The notes under the pieces: generated by a model
Seen by the model: only the letters and a program-made list of their open reading frames with translations
Told to the model about the DNA's origin: nothing
The model's database searches: none
Translations under genes and position numbers: made by a program
Assembly: GCF_000302535.1 (NCBI RefSeq)
Contig: NC_018708.1
Coordinates: 1,364,001 to 1,428,000, forward strand
Length of the DNA stretch: 64,000 bases
Reading direction: 5' to 3'
Source: Acidovorax sp. KKS102
GTDB taxonomy: Bacteria; Pseudomonadota; Gammaproteobacteria; Burkholderiales; Burkholderiaceae_C
Part shown: positions 44,305 through 52,749 of the stretch, piece by piece
Numbering within the stretch: the stretch's first letter is position 1
Layout: every line of letters begins with the position of its first letter

Positions 44305-44410
44305 AAACACCCCCCTGAGACGCTCCGCGTCTTCCCCCCGCTCTCGCATTGCTGCGCAATGCGGGCAGAGGGACGCAGCCAGCGCGGCGGGGCGGCCCTT
44401 GCGCGGCTGC
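44305..44410. repeat. REP-like intergenic palindromic unit between lolC and lolD
   Basis: Short palindromes GACGC/GCGTC and CGCATTG/CAATGCG (44345-44351, 44357-44363), then a GC-rich stretch GACGCAGCCAGCGCGGCGGG. The style is that of repeated intergenic units I recall from Comamonadaceae. It lies inside the lolC-lolD operon and could affect mRNA stability. Confidence 0.45.
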
Positions 44411-44452
44411 CCCGACCTGGCGAGCGCCAGTTTCATGCCATGGATCACTGAG

Positions 44453-45139
44453 ATGAATGCTGTAAACAACACCGTGGTGCTGGAAGCCAAGGGCCTGACC
44501 AAACGCTTTACCGAAGGCCGCCTGGACGTGACCGTGCTCAAGGGCGTGGACCTGCAGATTCATGCGGGCGAAACGCTGGCGATCGTGGGCGCCTCGGGCT
44601 CGGGCAAGAGCACCTTGCTGCACCTGCTTGGCGGGCTGGACGCACCCACGGCGGGCACCGTGCGCCTGAAGGGCGAGGAGATGTCGTCGCTGTCGGCGGA
44701 GCGCCAGGGGCAGCTGCGCAATCAGCACCTGGGCTTTATCTACCAGTTTCACCACCTGCTGCCGGAGTTCAGCGCGCTGGACAACGTGGCCATGCCGTTG
44801 CGCATTCGCCGTCTGCCGCTGGCGCAGTGTCATGCCGAGGCGGAGCGTGTGCTGTCGTCGGTCGGCTTGAAGGAGCGGCTGATGCACCGGCCGGCCGAGC
44901 TGTCGGGCGGTGAGCGTCAGCGGGTGGCGATTGCGCGGGCGTTGGTGACGCGGCCTGCGTGTGTGCTGGCGGATGAGCCTACGGGCAATCTGGACCGGAG
45001 TACGGCTGACGGGGTGTTTGACTTGATGCTGCAGTTGGCGCGGGATCAGGGGACGGCGTTTGTGATGGTGACGCACGATGAGTCGCTGGCGGCGCGGTGT
45101 GACCGGGTGATGAGGTTGGTGTCTGGGGTTTTGGGGTGA
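44453..45139 (+). CDS. lolD: Lipoprotein-releasing system ATP-binding protein
   Basis: 228 residues from ATG 44453 ([19 protein letters not shown]); the frame is open further upstream through the REP-like unit, but that part is not LolD-like. ATG 44435 is an alternative. Walker [16 protein letters not shown]-loop [12 protein letters not shown], signature [15 protein letters not shown], Walker [14 protein letters not shown]-loop MVTHDE. Supplies energy to LolC/E. Confidence 0.93.
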   Translation: MNAVNNTVVLEAKGLTKRFTEGRLDVTVLKGVDLQIHAGETLAIVGASGSGKSTLLHLLGGLDAPTAGTVRLKGEEMSSLSAERQGQLRNQHLGFIYQFHHLLPEFSALDNVAMPLRIRRLPLAQCHAEAERVLSSVGLKERLMHRPAELSGGERQRVAIARALVTRPACVLADEPTGNLDRSTADGVFDLMLQLARDQGTAFVMVTHDESLAARCDRVMRLVSGVLG

Positions 45140-46027
45140 TTTTGGCTGGATGCGCTAGTGGGATATGCGATGGTAGCTATTGATTTTGTAGTATCTGGTC
45201 GTTGCGCTGATTGGGCTGCTTGCCTGTGTTGAGGGCGGAGGCCGGGAGTCGCCCGGCGTGCGAGTAACTTTCTTTTGCTTCGCCAAAAGAAAGTCACCAA
45301 AGAAAAGGCGACCCCCAGTCTGCGACCCCGGCGCTTCGCTCCGGGGCAAACCTGCGGCGGGGCGGTTGCGGGGTGCGCCGTGGAACTCGCTTTGCGCTGG
45401 CGCGCGCCGCTCGGACAGCCCCGGCGAGTCAGAGCACGAAGCACGCGCGCTCCGACGCGCGTGCCACCCCACAACCGCCCCGCCGCAGGCGCAGCCAGCA
45501 GGGGTGGGACAACCGAACAGCCAACATCCATTCGGGCCATCGCTGCGCTCGGCCCAGTTTGCGCAGCGCGTGGCGCTTGCGCCCGCGAAACGGGGCCGAG
45601 CGCAGCGCAGCGAAGCAATGGCCCGTGTGGATGTCCGTTTGGGGTTCCCTTCTGCGCGTGCCGAGAAGCGCAGGGCAGGGGGTGCGTGCGTGTGCCGAAG
45701 GACACACGCACTTCGTGCACTGACTTGCCGCAGTTGTTTGAACGGAGCGCGTAGCGCGCAGTGAGTTCTGCGGCGCACCCTCTGTCCGAGCATCGCAGGT
45801 TGCCCGTAGCGCAGCGAAGGGACGCGCGCAGTAGGGTCGCCCTTTCTTTGGTGACTTTCTTTCGGCGACGCGAAAGAAAGTTACTCGCACGCCGGGCGAC
45901 TCCCGGCCTCCGCCCTCAACCGAGGCATGCCGTCAACCAGGCACACAGCCCTTTGCACGGAGGGAGAGTGCTTCAAAAAGCATAGCTGCCAGCGCATATC
46001 CCACTGGCGCATCCAGCCAAAATCACC
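45135..46027. repeat. ~890-bp mosaic of nested inverted repeats, non-coding
   Basis: Outer arms 45135-45180 and 45982-46027 are reverse complements with 3 mismatches in 46. A second pair, 45228-45314 and 45834-45920, matches over ~87 bases with few changes and includes ACTTTCTTTTG/CAAAAGAAAGT hairpins. Inside are a 25-bp pair (45351-45375, 45465-45489) and another around 45524-45554 and 45593-45634. It lies between convergent genes whose stops touch its arms. Open frames run on both strands but look like GC artefacts. Confidence 0.75.
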
Positions 46028-46033
46028 AAAAAA

Positions 46034-47080
46034 TCACATCACCCGCCCATACCACCACACCGACAACCCTGCCGCCACCAACGCCAGCACCGCCCCCAGC
46101 AACGCCAGCAAAGAAGAAATCTCCGTCTCCTTCTTCTCCACCGTCAGCCGCGAGCTCAGCGTCTCGTACACCTTCTTCAGGTCTGCCGCCGTCGCCGCAT
46201 GAAAGTACTCGGCATTGGTCCGCGCAGCCACCGCCTTCAGCGTTTCCTCGTCCAGCCGCACGCGCATCGACCAGCCCTCAAAGCCAATGGTCTCGCCCTG
46301 CACCGTGCCCACCCCCACCGTGTACACACGCACACCCCGGTCGGCCGCCCACTTGGCGGCTTCCAGCGGGTCCACGCCCGTGGTGCGCTGGCCGTCGGTC
46401 AGCATGATGATGGCGGCCGAGTTGTAGGAGCCCGGGGCCACGGGCGTGAAGGTCTTGGCGGGGTCTTGTTGCTTGCCCAGCTCTTCGATGGGCCTGGGGC
46501 GCATGGCCTGGCGGCCGCCCAGTGCGGCGATGTCGATGCCCGCGTCGGGGAAGATCGTGGCCAGCGACAGCATGATGCCGTTGCCCGTGGCCGTGCCGCG
46601 CTGCAGCTGGAAGCTGTCGATGGCCTTGACCAGGTCTTCACGGCTCTGGGTGGGCAGCTGGGCCAGCTGGGCGCTGCCGGCAAAGGCCACGATGCCGACG
46701 CGCACATGGCGCGGCAGGTCGGCGATGAAGGCCTTGGCGGCGTTCTGGGCGGCGGTGATGCGGTCGGGCTCCACGTCGGCGGCGCGCATGCTGCCCGACA
46801 CGTCCATGGCCAGCATGATGGTCTGGTCCTGCGAGGGCAGGGTGATGACGGCCAGCGGGCGCGCGGCGGCCAGCAGCAGGGCCACCAGGGCCAGCAGGAA
46901 CAGCGCGGGCGGGATGTGGCGGCGCAGGTGCTGGCTGGGGCCCATGGCCTCGCGCACCAGGGACAGGCTGGAGTAGGTCAGCGCTGTTTTCTTGCGCCGG
47001 TGCAGCAGCCACCAGTACAGCAGTACCAGGAGGGGCACCGCCAGCAGCAGCCAAAGCAGGGTGGGCCAGAGAAAAACCAT
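46034..47080 (-). CDS. VWA-domain membrane protein (BatA-like)
   Basis: 348 residues with AAGGA before the start. Two N-terminal TM segments, then a von Willebrand A domain with the MIDAS motif DVSGSM near residue 93 and TDG in IIMLTDGQR, then one TM segment at the C-terminus. Third gene of the MoxR-DUF58-VWA set, which acts in envelope stress or as a metal-dependent chaperone system in other bacteria. Confidence 0.88.
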   Translation of the reverse strand: MVFLWPTLLWLLLAVPLLVLLYWWLLHRRKKTALTYSSLSLVREAMGPSQHLRRHIPPALFLLALVALLLAAARPLAVITLPSQDQTIMLAMDVSGSMRAADVEPDRITAAQNAAKAFIADLPRHVRVGIVAFAGSAQLAQLPTQSREDLVKAIDSFQLQRGTATGNGIMLSLATIFPDAGIDIAALGGRQAMRPRPIEELGKQQDPAKTFTPVAPGSYNSAAIIMLTDGQRTTGVDPLEAAKWAADRGVRVYTVGVGTVQGETIGFEGWSMRVRLDEETLKAVAARTNAEYFHAATAADLKKVYETLSSRLTVEKKETEISSLLALLGAVLALVAAGLSVWWYGRVM

Positions 47081-47147
47081 GGTGTGTGTCCTTGGTGGCG
47101 AGTACAGCGTGTGCGGCGGGTGACTAACTAATCAATCCATCGATCTG

Positions 47148-48191
47148 TCAGGCGGCGGCTGCCTGTGCGGCAGGGGCTGCGGATGCCGATGCCGATACGG
47201 GCACGAGAGGATTGCTGTGCGCCCGCACCCGGCGTTGGCGCAGGTCCATGAACCGCAGCAGGGCATCGACCAAGTCGTCGTCGGTGCACAGCTCCAGCGT
47301 GTCGGCGCCCGCGCGGGTCAGGCCTTCGCGCAGCGCGGCCTCGCGGTCGGCGGCCAGCTGGGCAAAGCGGCGGCGAAAGCCCGCGTCGTGTGTGTCCACC
47401 TGCAGTTGCTCGCCGCTTTCGGCATCGCGCAGCGTGACCAGGCCCACATCGGGAAGCTCCAGCTCCAGCGGGTCGAGCAGGCGCACGGCCACCACGTCAT
47501 GCCGCTGGGCCAGCTGGGCCAGGGGCTTTTCCCACCCAGGCGCGCTGATGAAGTCGGACACCACAAACACGGTGGACCGGCGCTTGAGCGTGGCCAGTCC
47601 GGTCTGCAGCAGCCGGTGCAGCTCAGTAGCGCCGCCACCCGTCTTGTGCGGTGGCACCGGGGTTTTGGAGGGCAGCAGCTTGTGCACCAGGTGCAGCACA
47701 TGGGCACGGCTGCTGCGCGGGGGCAGCACGGCGTCCACCGCGCGTGCTGCCTGCGGGTGGGCGCCGCCGTACAGCACGGCGTCCACACGGTTGCCGTGGC
47801 GGGTGAGCAGACGCGAAAGCACGGCCACAAAGCCGGTCAGGATGTCGCGCTTGGCATGGCCGGTGGGGCCGAAGCTGATGGATGGGCTCAGGTCCAGCAG
47901 AAACCAGGCCGACATTTCGCGGTCTTCGGTGAACACGCGCACATGGGGCGTGTTCAGCCGCGCGGTCACGTTCCAGTCGATGTGGCGCACGTCGTCGTGT
48001 GGCTGGTATTCGCGCAGGTCGGTCAGGTCCAAGCCACTGCCGCGCATCAGCGTGCGGTAGTCGCCCTGCAGCAGGCCGTCCAGGCGGCGGATCACCTTCC
48101 ACTCCAGTTCACGCAGTAGCCGGTCGGCCTGCCCGGGCAGCGTGGGCAGGGTGTGCACTGTGGCGGAGGTTTCGGCTGGCTTGCTGGTCAT
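47148..48191 (-). CDS. DUF58-domain protein of the MoxR operon
   Basis: 347 residues. DUF58 core DYRTLMRGSGLDLTDLREYQPHDDVRHIDWNVTAR (in pieces) followed by a degenerate VWA-like part (FLLDLSPSISFGPTG). C-terminal Ala-rich tail. Begins 11 bases after the MoxR gene end, same strand, so translationally linked. Function inferred from the operon. Confidence 0.87.
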   Translation of the reverse strand: MTSKPAETSATVHTLPTLPGQADRLLRELEWKVIRRLDGLLQGDYRTLMRGSGLDLTDLREYQPHDDVRHIDWNVTARLNTPHVRVFTEDREMSAWFLLDLSPSISFGPTGHAKRDILTGFVAVLSRLLTRHGNRVDAVLYGGAHPQAARAVDAVLPPRSSRAHVLHLVHKLLPSKTPVPPHKTGGGATELHRLLQTGLATLKRRSTVFVVSDFISAPGWEKPLAQLAQRHDVVAVRLLDPLELELPDVGLVTLRDAESGEQLQVDTHDAGFRRRFAQLAADREAALREGLTRAGADTLELCTDDDLVDALLRFMDLRQRRVRAHSNPLVPVSASASAAPAAQAAAA

Positions 48192-48202
48192 AGCGGGTGG
48201 AC

Positions 48203-49219
48203 TCAGGCGGCCTTTTGTTCGTGGTGCAAGGGGCGCGCCGGTGCCGGGATCTTGGCCATGATGCGCTGGATGAGCGCATCGGCATCCAGCCCCTCGGACA
48301 GCGCCTCGTACGACAGTGCCACGCGGTGGCGCAGCACATCGGCGGCCAGGTCCACCATGTCTTCGGGCAGCACATAGTTGCGCCCGCGCAGCATGGCCAG
48401 GGCTTGGGCGCCCTCGGCCAGGGCGATGGTGGCGCGCGGGCTGGCGCCGCAGCTGATGTAGCTGGCCAGGTCTTTCAGGCCATGCCGTGCGGGCTCACGA
48501 GTGGCGGCCACCAGCTTCACGGCGTACTGCAGCATCGACGGGTCCACATACACGGTGCGGCATTCGGCCTGCAGCGCCGCCAGCTGCGCCGTGGTGGCCA
48601 CGGGCAGCACTTGCACGGGCACATCGAGCGCGCGCTGGGCGATCACGAACTCTTCTTCCTCGGTGGGGTAGCCCAGCAGCACCTTCATCATGAAGCGGTC
48701 CACCTGGGCCTCGGGCAGCGCGTAGGTGCCTTCGGTCTCGATGGGGTTCTGCGTGGCCATCACCAGGAAGGGCTCGGGCACCTTGTGCGTTTCGCCCGCA
48801 ATGGTCACCTGGCGCTCCTGCATCACCTCCAGCAGCGCGCTTTGCACCTTGGCGGGCGCACGGTTGATTTCGTCAGCCAGCAGCAGATGGGTGAACACCG
48901 GGCCCAGCGTGGTGCTGAACTCCCCGGTCTTCTGGTTGTACATGCGGGTGCCCACCAGGTCGGCGGGCACCAGGTCGGGTGTGAACTGGATGCGCTTGAA
49001 GCTGCCCTGGATGGTGCTGGCCAGCGTCTTCACCGTCAACGTCTTGGCCAGGCCCGGCACGCCTTCGACCAGCAGGTGGCCCTGGGCCAGCATGGCGACC
49101 ATGACGCGCTCCAGAAAGCGGTCTTGCCCGACCACCACGCGCTTGACCTCGTAGAGCACCTGTTCCATCAGCGTGGCGGTGGCAGCGTTCGATGCATTGG
49201 GCGATGTGCTGGACGACAT
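48203..49219 (-). CDS. MoxR-family AAA+ ATPase
   Basis: 338 residues, AAGGAG ~5 bases before ATG. Walker A LLVEGVPGLAKTLTVKTL, Walker B HLLLADEINRAP, sensor 1 MATQNP, arginine-rich QVDRFMMKVLLGYP. MoxR ATPases mature or insert metal into partner proteins together with VWA proteins, encoded directly downstream. Confidence 0.92.
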   Translation of the reverse strand: MSSSTSPNASNAATATLMEQVLYEVKRVVVGQDRFLERVMVAMLAQGHLLVEGVPGLAKTLTVKTLASTIQGSFKRIQFTPDLVPADLVGTRMYNQKTGEFSTTLGPVFTHLLLADEINRAPAKVQSALLEVMQERQVTIAGETHKVPEPFLVMATQNPIETEGTYALPEAQVDRFMMKVLLGYPTEEEEFVIAQRALDVPVQVLPVATTAQLAALQAECRTVYVDPSMLQYAVKLVAATREPARHGLKDLASYISCGASPRATIALAEGAQALAMLRGRNYVLPEDMVDLAADVLRHRVALSYEALSEGLDADALIQRIMAKIPAPARPLHHEQKAA

Positions 49220-49272
49220 GGGGCTCCTTGCGATGGCGGGTAGGAAGGTGGTGATGGTGGGGCGGTGTGCGG

Positions 49273-50220
49273 TCAGAACGGGGGCATGCCGACGGCAGAC
49301 GCTGCGTTTTCGATGGGCACTGCAAAGCCGATGCCGATGAAGGTGCGCGCCTGGGTGGGGTTGAGTATGGCGGTGACGATGCCCACCACCTCGCCGTCCA
49401 GCGTCACCAGCGGACCGCCCGAGTTGCCCGGGTTGGCGGCCGCGTCAAACTGGATCAAATTGCTGAGCTGGCGCTTGCCCTCGGGCGATGTGAATTCGCG
49501 CTGCAGGCCGGACACCACCCCCGCCGATGCCGAGGGGCCGATGCCAAAAGGAAAGCCCACGGCCACCACATGGTCGCCCGGGCGCAGGTTTTGGGTGGAC
49601 CGCAGGGTGGCAGCCTCCAGGTCATCGGGCACCTTGTGGGCCTGCAGCACGGCCAGGTCGTTTTCGGGTTGCACGCCGGTGATGCTGGCCGTGGTCTCCA
49701 GTCCGTCGTGGAAGGTGATGCCGATGCGGTCTGAGCCCGCCACCACATGCAGATTGGTCAGGATGACGCCCTTGTCTACGATGACCACGCCCGTGCCAAT
49801 GCCGCGCTCGACCTCTTCCTTGCCGTTCTTGCTACGCCCGTAGCCCACCACGCGCACCACCGAGGGGCCGATGCTCTCCACAGCCCGCGCGGCGGCAGAG
49901 GGCGGGGTGGTGGTCTCCAGCGTGCGCAGCACTGCCGCGTCGATGTCGTCCTGGGTGATCTTGCGGGCGGGGCTGCGGGTGTTATGCCAGGCGCTGGCTA
50001 TCAATAAGCCCGCCAACAGCACCACGATGGCCCACAGGGCGACCAGCTGGCGTTTGAATGCGCGGGAATTCGGGGGCGTGGACGCAGCGGTGGCGGCGTT
50101 CGTCGCTGGCGAATCATCTGCGGGCGGCGCTGTGGAGGCCACGGCTTCGGTGGCGTCCATGACCGCAGGCGTGCGGCTGCGGGCGGAGCGGGAGCTGCTG
50201 TAGAGGGCGGGCCGGGGCAT
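49273..50220 (-). CDS. HtrA/DegS-like trypsin-type serine protease
   Basis: 315 residues from ATG 50220; the open frame extends far upstream but overlaps the divergent tatD gene. One TM anchor (LVALWAIVVLLAGLLIASAW, ~55-75), then the protease with His in VILTNLHVVAG, Asp in ENDLAVLQ and Ser in AAANPGNSGGPLVT. No C-terminal PDZ domain is visible, unlike DegS/DegP. Probably a periplasm-facing quality-control or signalling protease. Confidence 0.87.
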   Translation of the reverse strand: MPRPALYSSSRSARSRTPAVMDATEAVASTAPPADDSPATNAATAASTPPNSRAFKRQLVALWAIVVLLAGLLIASAWHNTRSPARKITQDDIDAAVLRTLETTTPPSAAARAVESIGPSVVRVVGYGRSKNGKEEVERGIGTGVVIVDKGVILTNLHVVAGSDRIGITFHDGLETTASITGVQPENDLAVLQAHKVPDDLEAATLRSTQNLRPGDHVVAVGFPFGIGPSASAGVVSGLQREFTSPEGKRQLSNLIQFDAAANPGNSGGPLVTLDGEVVGIVTAILNPTQARTFIGIGFAVPIENAASAVGMPPF

Positions 50221-50367
50221 CCTGTCACCTTTGCTCGTACACGCCAGGGCTTGGCGCACGCAAATGACAGTAGCACGGTTTGCCGGCAAATGCACATGCA
50301 GGGCTACACAGGCGCACAGCCCCCAACGAGCGCAGCCTTTGCAGACGGCATCGGGCATCATCGGCGC

Positions 50368-51216
50368 ATGACCGCCTGGATCGATACCCACTGCCACCTC
50401 GACGCCCCCGAATTCGATGCCGACCGCAGCGCGGTACGCGCCCAGGCGGCGGCGCAAGGCGTCTGCCATTGCGTGATTCCGGCGGTAGAGCGCAGCAACT
50501 GGGACACCGTGCGGACGCTGGCGCACCAGCATGGGGACAGCTATGCGCTGGGCATTCATCCCCTCTGCACAGGGCGCGCCGAGGAGGAGGACCTGCAGCA
50601 TCTGGCCCGGTATCTGGAGCAGCACCACGCAGACCCACGCCTGGTGGCGATTGGCGAAATCGGTCTCGATTACTTTGTGCCCGGCCTCGACCCGGTGCGC
50701 CAGGAGCGGTTTTACCGCGCGCAGCTGCAGCTGGCTCGGCGGTTTGACCTGCCGGTGATCCTGCATGTGCGACGCTCTGCCGACAAGCTGCTCAAGGGCC
50801 TGCGGGATGTGCCGGTGCGCGGTGGCATCGCCCATGCTTTCAATGGCAGCCTGCAGCAGGCGCAGGCGTTCATTGGCCTGGGCTTCAAGCTGGGATTTGG
50901 CGGTGCGGTGACCTATGACCGCGCCCTGCAGCTGCGCCGCCTGGCCACCGAGCTGCCCGGCGATGCGCTGGTGCTGGAGACCGATGCGCCCGACATTCCC
51001 CCCCACTGGCTTTACACCACGGCCGCAGAGCGCGCTGCCGGGCAGCCCCAGGGCCGCAACAGCCCGGGGGAACTACCCGGCATTGCGGCCGTGGTGGCCC
51101 AGCTGCGCGGCCAGCCTGTGGAGGCGCTGGCTGGCAGCACCCGGGCCAATGCGTTGGCCGCGTTGCCCCGGCTGGAGAGTCTGCTGGCAGACGCGCGGCC
51201 ATCGCAGGGCGGATGA
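50368..51216 (+). CDS. TatD-family metal-dependent hydrolase
   Basis: 282 residues from ATG 50368. Metal sites THCHLDAPEFD, AIGEIGLDYF, LPVILHVR, GIAHAFNGSL and ETDAPDIPP. TatD-type enzymes are DNA/RNA 3'-5' exonucleases or deacylases. It starts 147 bases from the divergent protease gene. Confidence 0.9.
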   Translation: MTAWIDTHCHLDAPEFDADRSAVRAQAAAQGVCHCVIPAVERSNWDTVRTLAHQHGDSYALGIHPLCTGRAEEEDLQHLARYLEQHHADPRLVAIGEIGLDYFVPGLDPVRQERFYRAQLQLARRFDLPVILHVRRSADKLLKGLRDVPVRGGIAHAFNGSLQQAQAFIGLGFKLGFGGAVTYDRALQLRRLATELPGDALVLETDAPDIPPHWLYTTAAERAAGQPQGRNSPGELPGIAAVVAQLRGQPVEALAGSTRANALAALPRLESLLADARPSQGG

Positions 51217-51341
51217 GAGACCGGCAAGAAAGATGAATGGGGAGAAATTTGGGAGTTCGACGCCCTGTGGCAAAGGGCCGACAGCTATCTTTTTTGTGCT
51301 GCCGGACGGGACTGACCGTCCTTTGGGGCCAAAATTGCCCC

Positions 51342-51971
51342 ATGCCTCCAGCCCCTGTTGCCGCCGATCCGTCTGTGGCCGCCGCTCCTGACGCCGTCGG
51401 CCCATCCACGCGCTGGCTGGGCCTGCCGCCAGTGGCCGGTGCGCGCACCGTGGTGCTGGTGCTGGGCAGTTTCCCGGGGGCTGCGTCATTGCAAGCCCGC
51501 CAGTACTACGCGCACCCTCAGAACCACTTCTGGAAGATTCTGCAGGCCTTGTGGCCCCAGCATCCGTTGCCCCCGGCCGGGCCTGAGGGCTATGCGGACC
51601 GCTGCGCTTGGCTGCTGGATCGCGGCCTGGGTCTGTGGGACGTGTACCAGAGCTGCGAGCGCGAGGGCAGCCTGGACACCAGCATCCGCAACGCCCGGCT
51701 CAACGACTTTGCCGCGCTGCGCAGTGTGTGCCCTCAGCTGGCCGCGCTGGCGCACAACGGTGCGGAGAGTTTCCGGCACGCCCCGGCGGCGCTCGCCGCG
51801 CTGGGGGCTGCCGGGCAGCCGACGCGCTTGCTGCATGATGGGGGGAGGTCAGGCGCACGACCCATCGAGGCCGTGCGGCTGCCATCGACCAGCCCGGCCA
51901 ACGCCTCCTGGAGTTTTGAACGTAAATTGACCGCCTGGGCCGATGTGATGGCCCGGCACGGATTGCTGTGA
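51342..51971 (+). CDS. DNA-deoxyinosine (hypoxanthine) glycosylase, UDG superfamily
   Basis: 209 residues from ATG 51342. VLVLGSFPGAASLQARQYYA and HPQNHFWKILQAL form the active-site pocket of the UDG family 6 (hypoxanthine glycosylase), and LLHDGGRSGARPIEAVRLPSTSPANA carries the second motif. It removes deaminated adenine from DNA. The stop is followed directly by the next ATG. Confidence 0.82.
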   Translation: MPPAPVAADPSVAAAPDAVGPSTRWLGLPPVAGARTVVLVLGSFPGAASLQARQYYAHPQNHFWKILQALWPQHPLPPAGPEGYADRCAWLLDRGLGLWDVYQSCEREGSLDTSIRNARLNDFAALRSVCPQLAALAHNGAESFRHAPAALAALGAAGQPTRLLHDGGRSGARPIEAVRLPSTSPANASWSFERKLTAWADVMARHGLL

Positions 51972-52736
51972 ATGGCCCGTAAAAAAGAAACCTTGCAAGA
52001 GCTGCCGGAAGTCAGCGTGTCTGACGATGGCGAAGTGCGCCACCTGCACCTGGGCACACCCTGGATCCAGGGCTCCATGCGCATCGATGAGCCCTTTGCC
52101 CTGGAGCTGGAGTACGTGCAGCGCATGATGGCCTGGCTGCTGTTTGCCGACCTAGCGCAGGTGTCCAAGGGCCATGCCATGCAGCTGGGCCTGGGGGCGG
52201 GTGCCATCACCAAGTTCAGCCACAAGAAGCTGCGCATCTGCACCACCGCCATTGAGTTGAACCCACAGGTGCTGGCCGTGTGCCGCCAGTGGTTCAAGCT
52301 GCCGCCCGACGGCCCCAAGCTGCGCGTGGTGCTGGCCGACGCGTCCAAGGAGATCCAGAACCCCATGTGGTTGGGAACGGTGGATGCGCTGGCCGTGGAC
52401 CTGTACGACCACGAGGCTGCGGCGCCCGTGCTCGACAGCCCCGACTTTTATGCCGACTGCCGCGCGCTGCTCACGGAAACAGGCTGCATGACCGTGAACC
52501 TGTTCGGCCGCGCGTCGAGCTTTGACCGCAGCCTGCAGAGCATGGCGCGAGCGTTTGGCGACGATGCGCTCTGGGCGTTCAAGCCCACACGCGAAGGCAA
52601 CACGGTGGTGCTGGCGCAGCGCACCCCCACGCGGCCCAAGCGCGCGGAGCTGGCCGAAAAGGCTGAAGCGATCCAGGCGCGCTGGGACCTGCCCACTTCC
52701 AAATGGCTGCGGGTGTTCAAGCCCGTGAAGCCTTGA
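51972..52736 (+). CDS. Spermidine-synthase-like methyltransferase-fold protein
   Basis: 254 residues. GHAMQLGLGAGAITKFSHKK is the nucleotide/AdoMet-like loop, AIELNPQVLAVC the acidic residue, and AVDLYDHEAAAPVLDSPDFY the polyamine-synthase-like segment. Family members of this size are usually called spermidine synthase-like but may lack the activity. Begins right after the glycosylase stop. Confidence 0.78.
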   Translation: MARKKETLQELPEVSVSDDGEVRHLHLGTPWIQGSMRIDEPFALELEYVQRMMAWLLFADLAQVSKGHAMQLGLGAGAITKFSHKKLRICTTAIELNPQVLAVCRQWFKLPPDGPKLRVVLADASKEIQNPMWLGTVDALAVDLYDHEAAAPVLDSPDFYADCRALLTETGCMTVNLFGRASSFDRSLQSMARAFGDDALWAFKPTREGNTVVLAQRTPTRPKRAELAEKAEAIQARWDLPTSKWLRVFKPVKP

Positions 52737-52749
52737 AAGGATTCTTGCA

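Noticed and set aside
45155-45890. Several 110-168 codon ORFs on both strands between lolD and the VWA gene
   Set aside because: All lie in the nested inverted repeats; frames on opposite strands mirror each other because of the repeats and GC content.
50221-51006. N-terminal extension of the HtrA-like protease to 577 codons
   Set aside because: The extension is antisense to the conserved tatD gene; ATG 50220 with a normal TM anchor fits the family.
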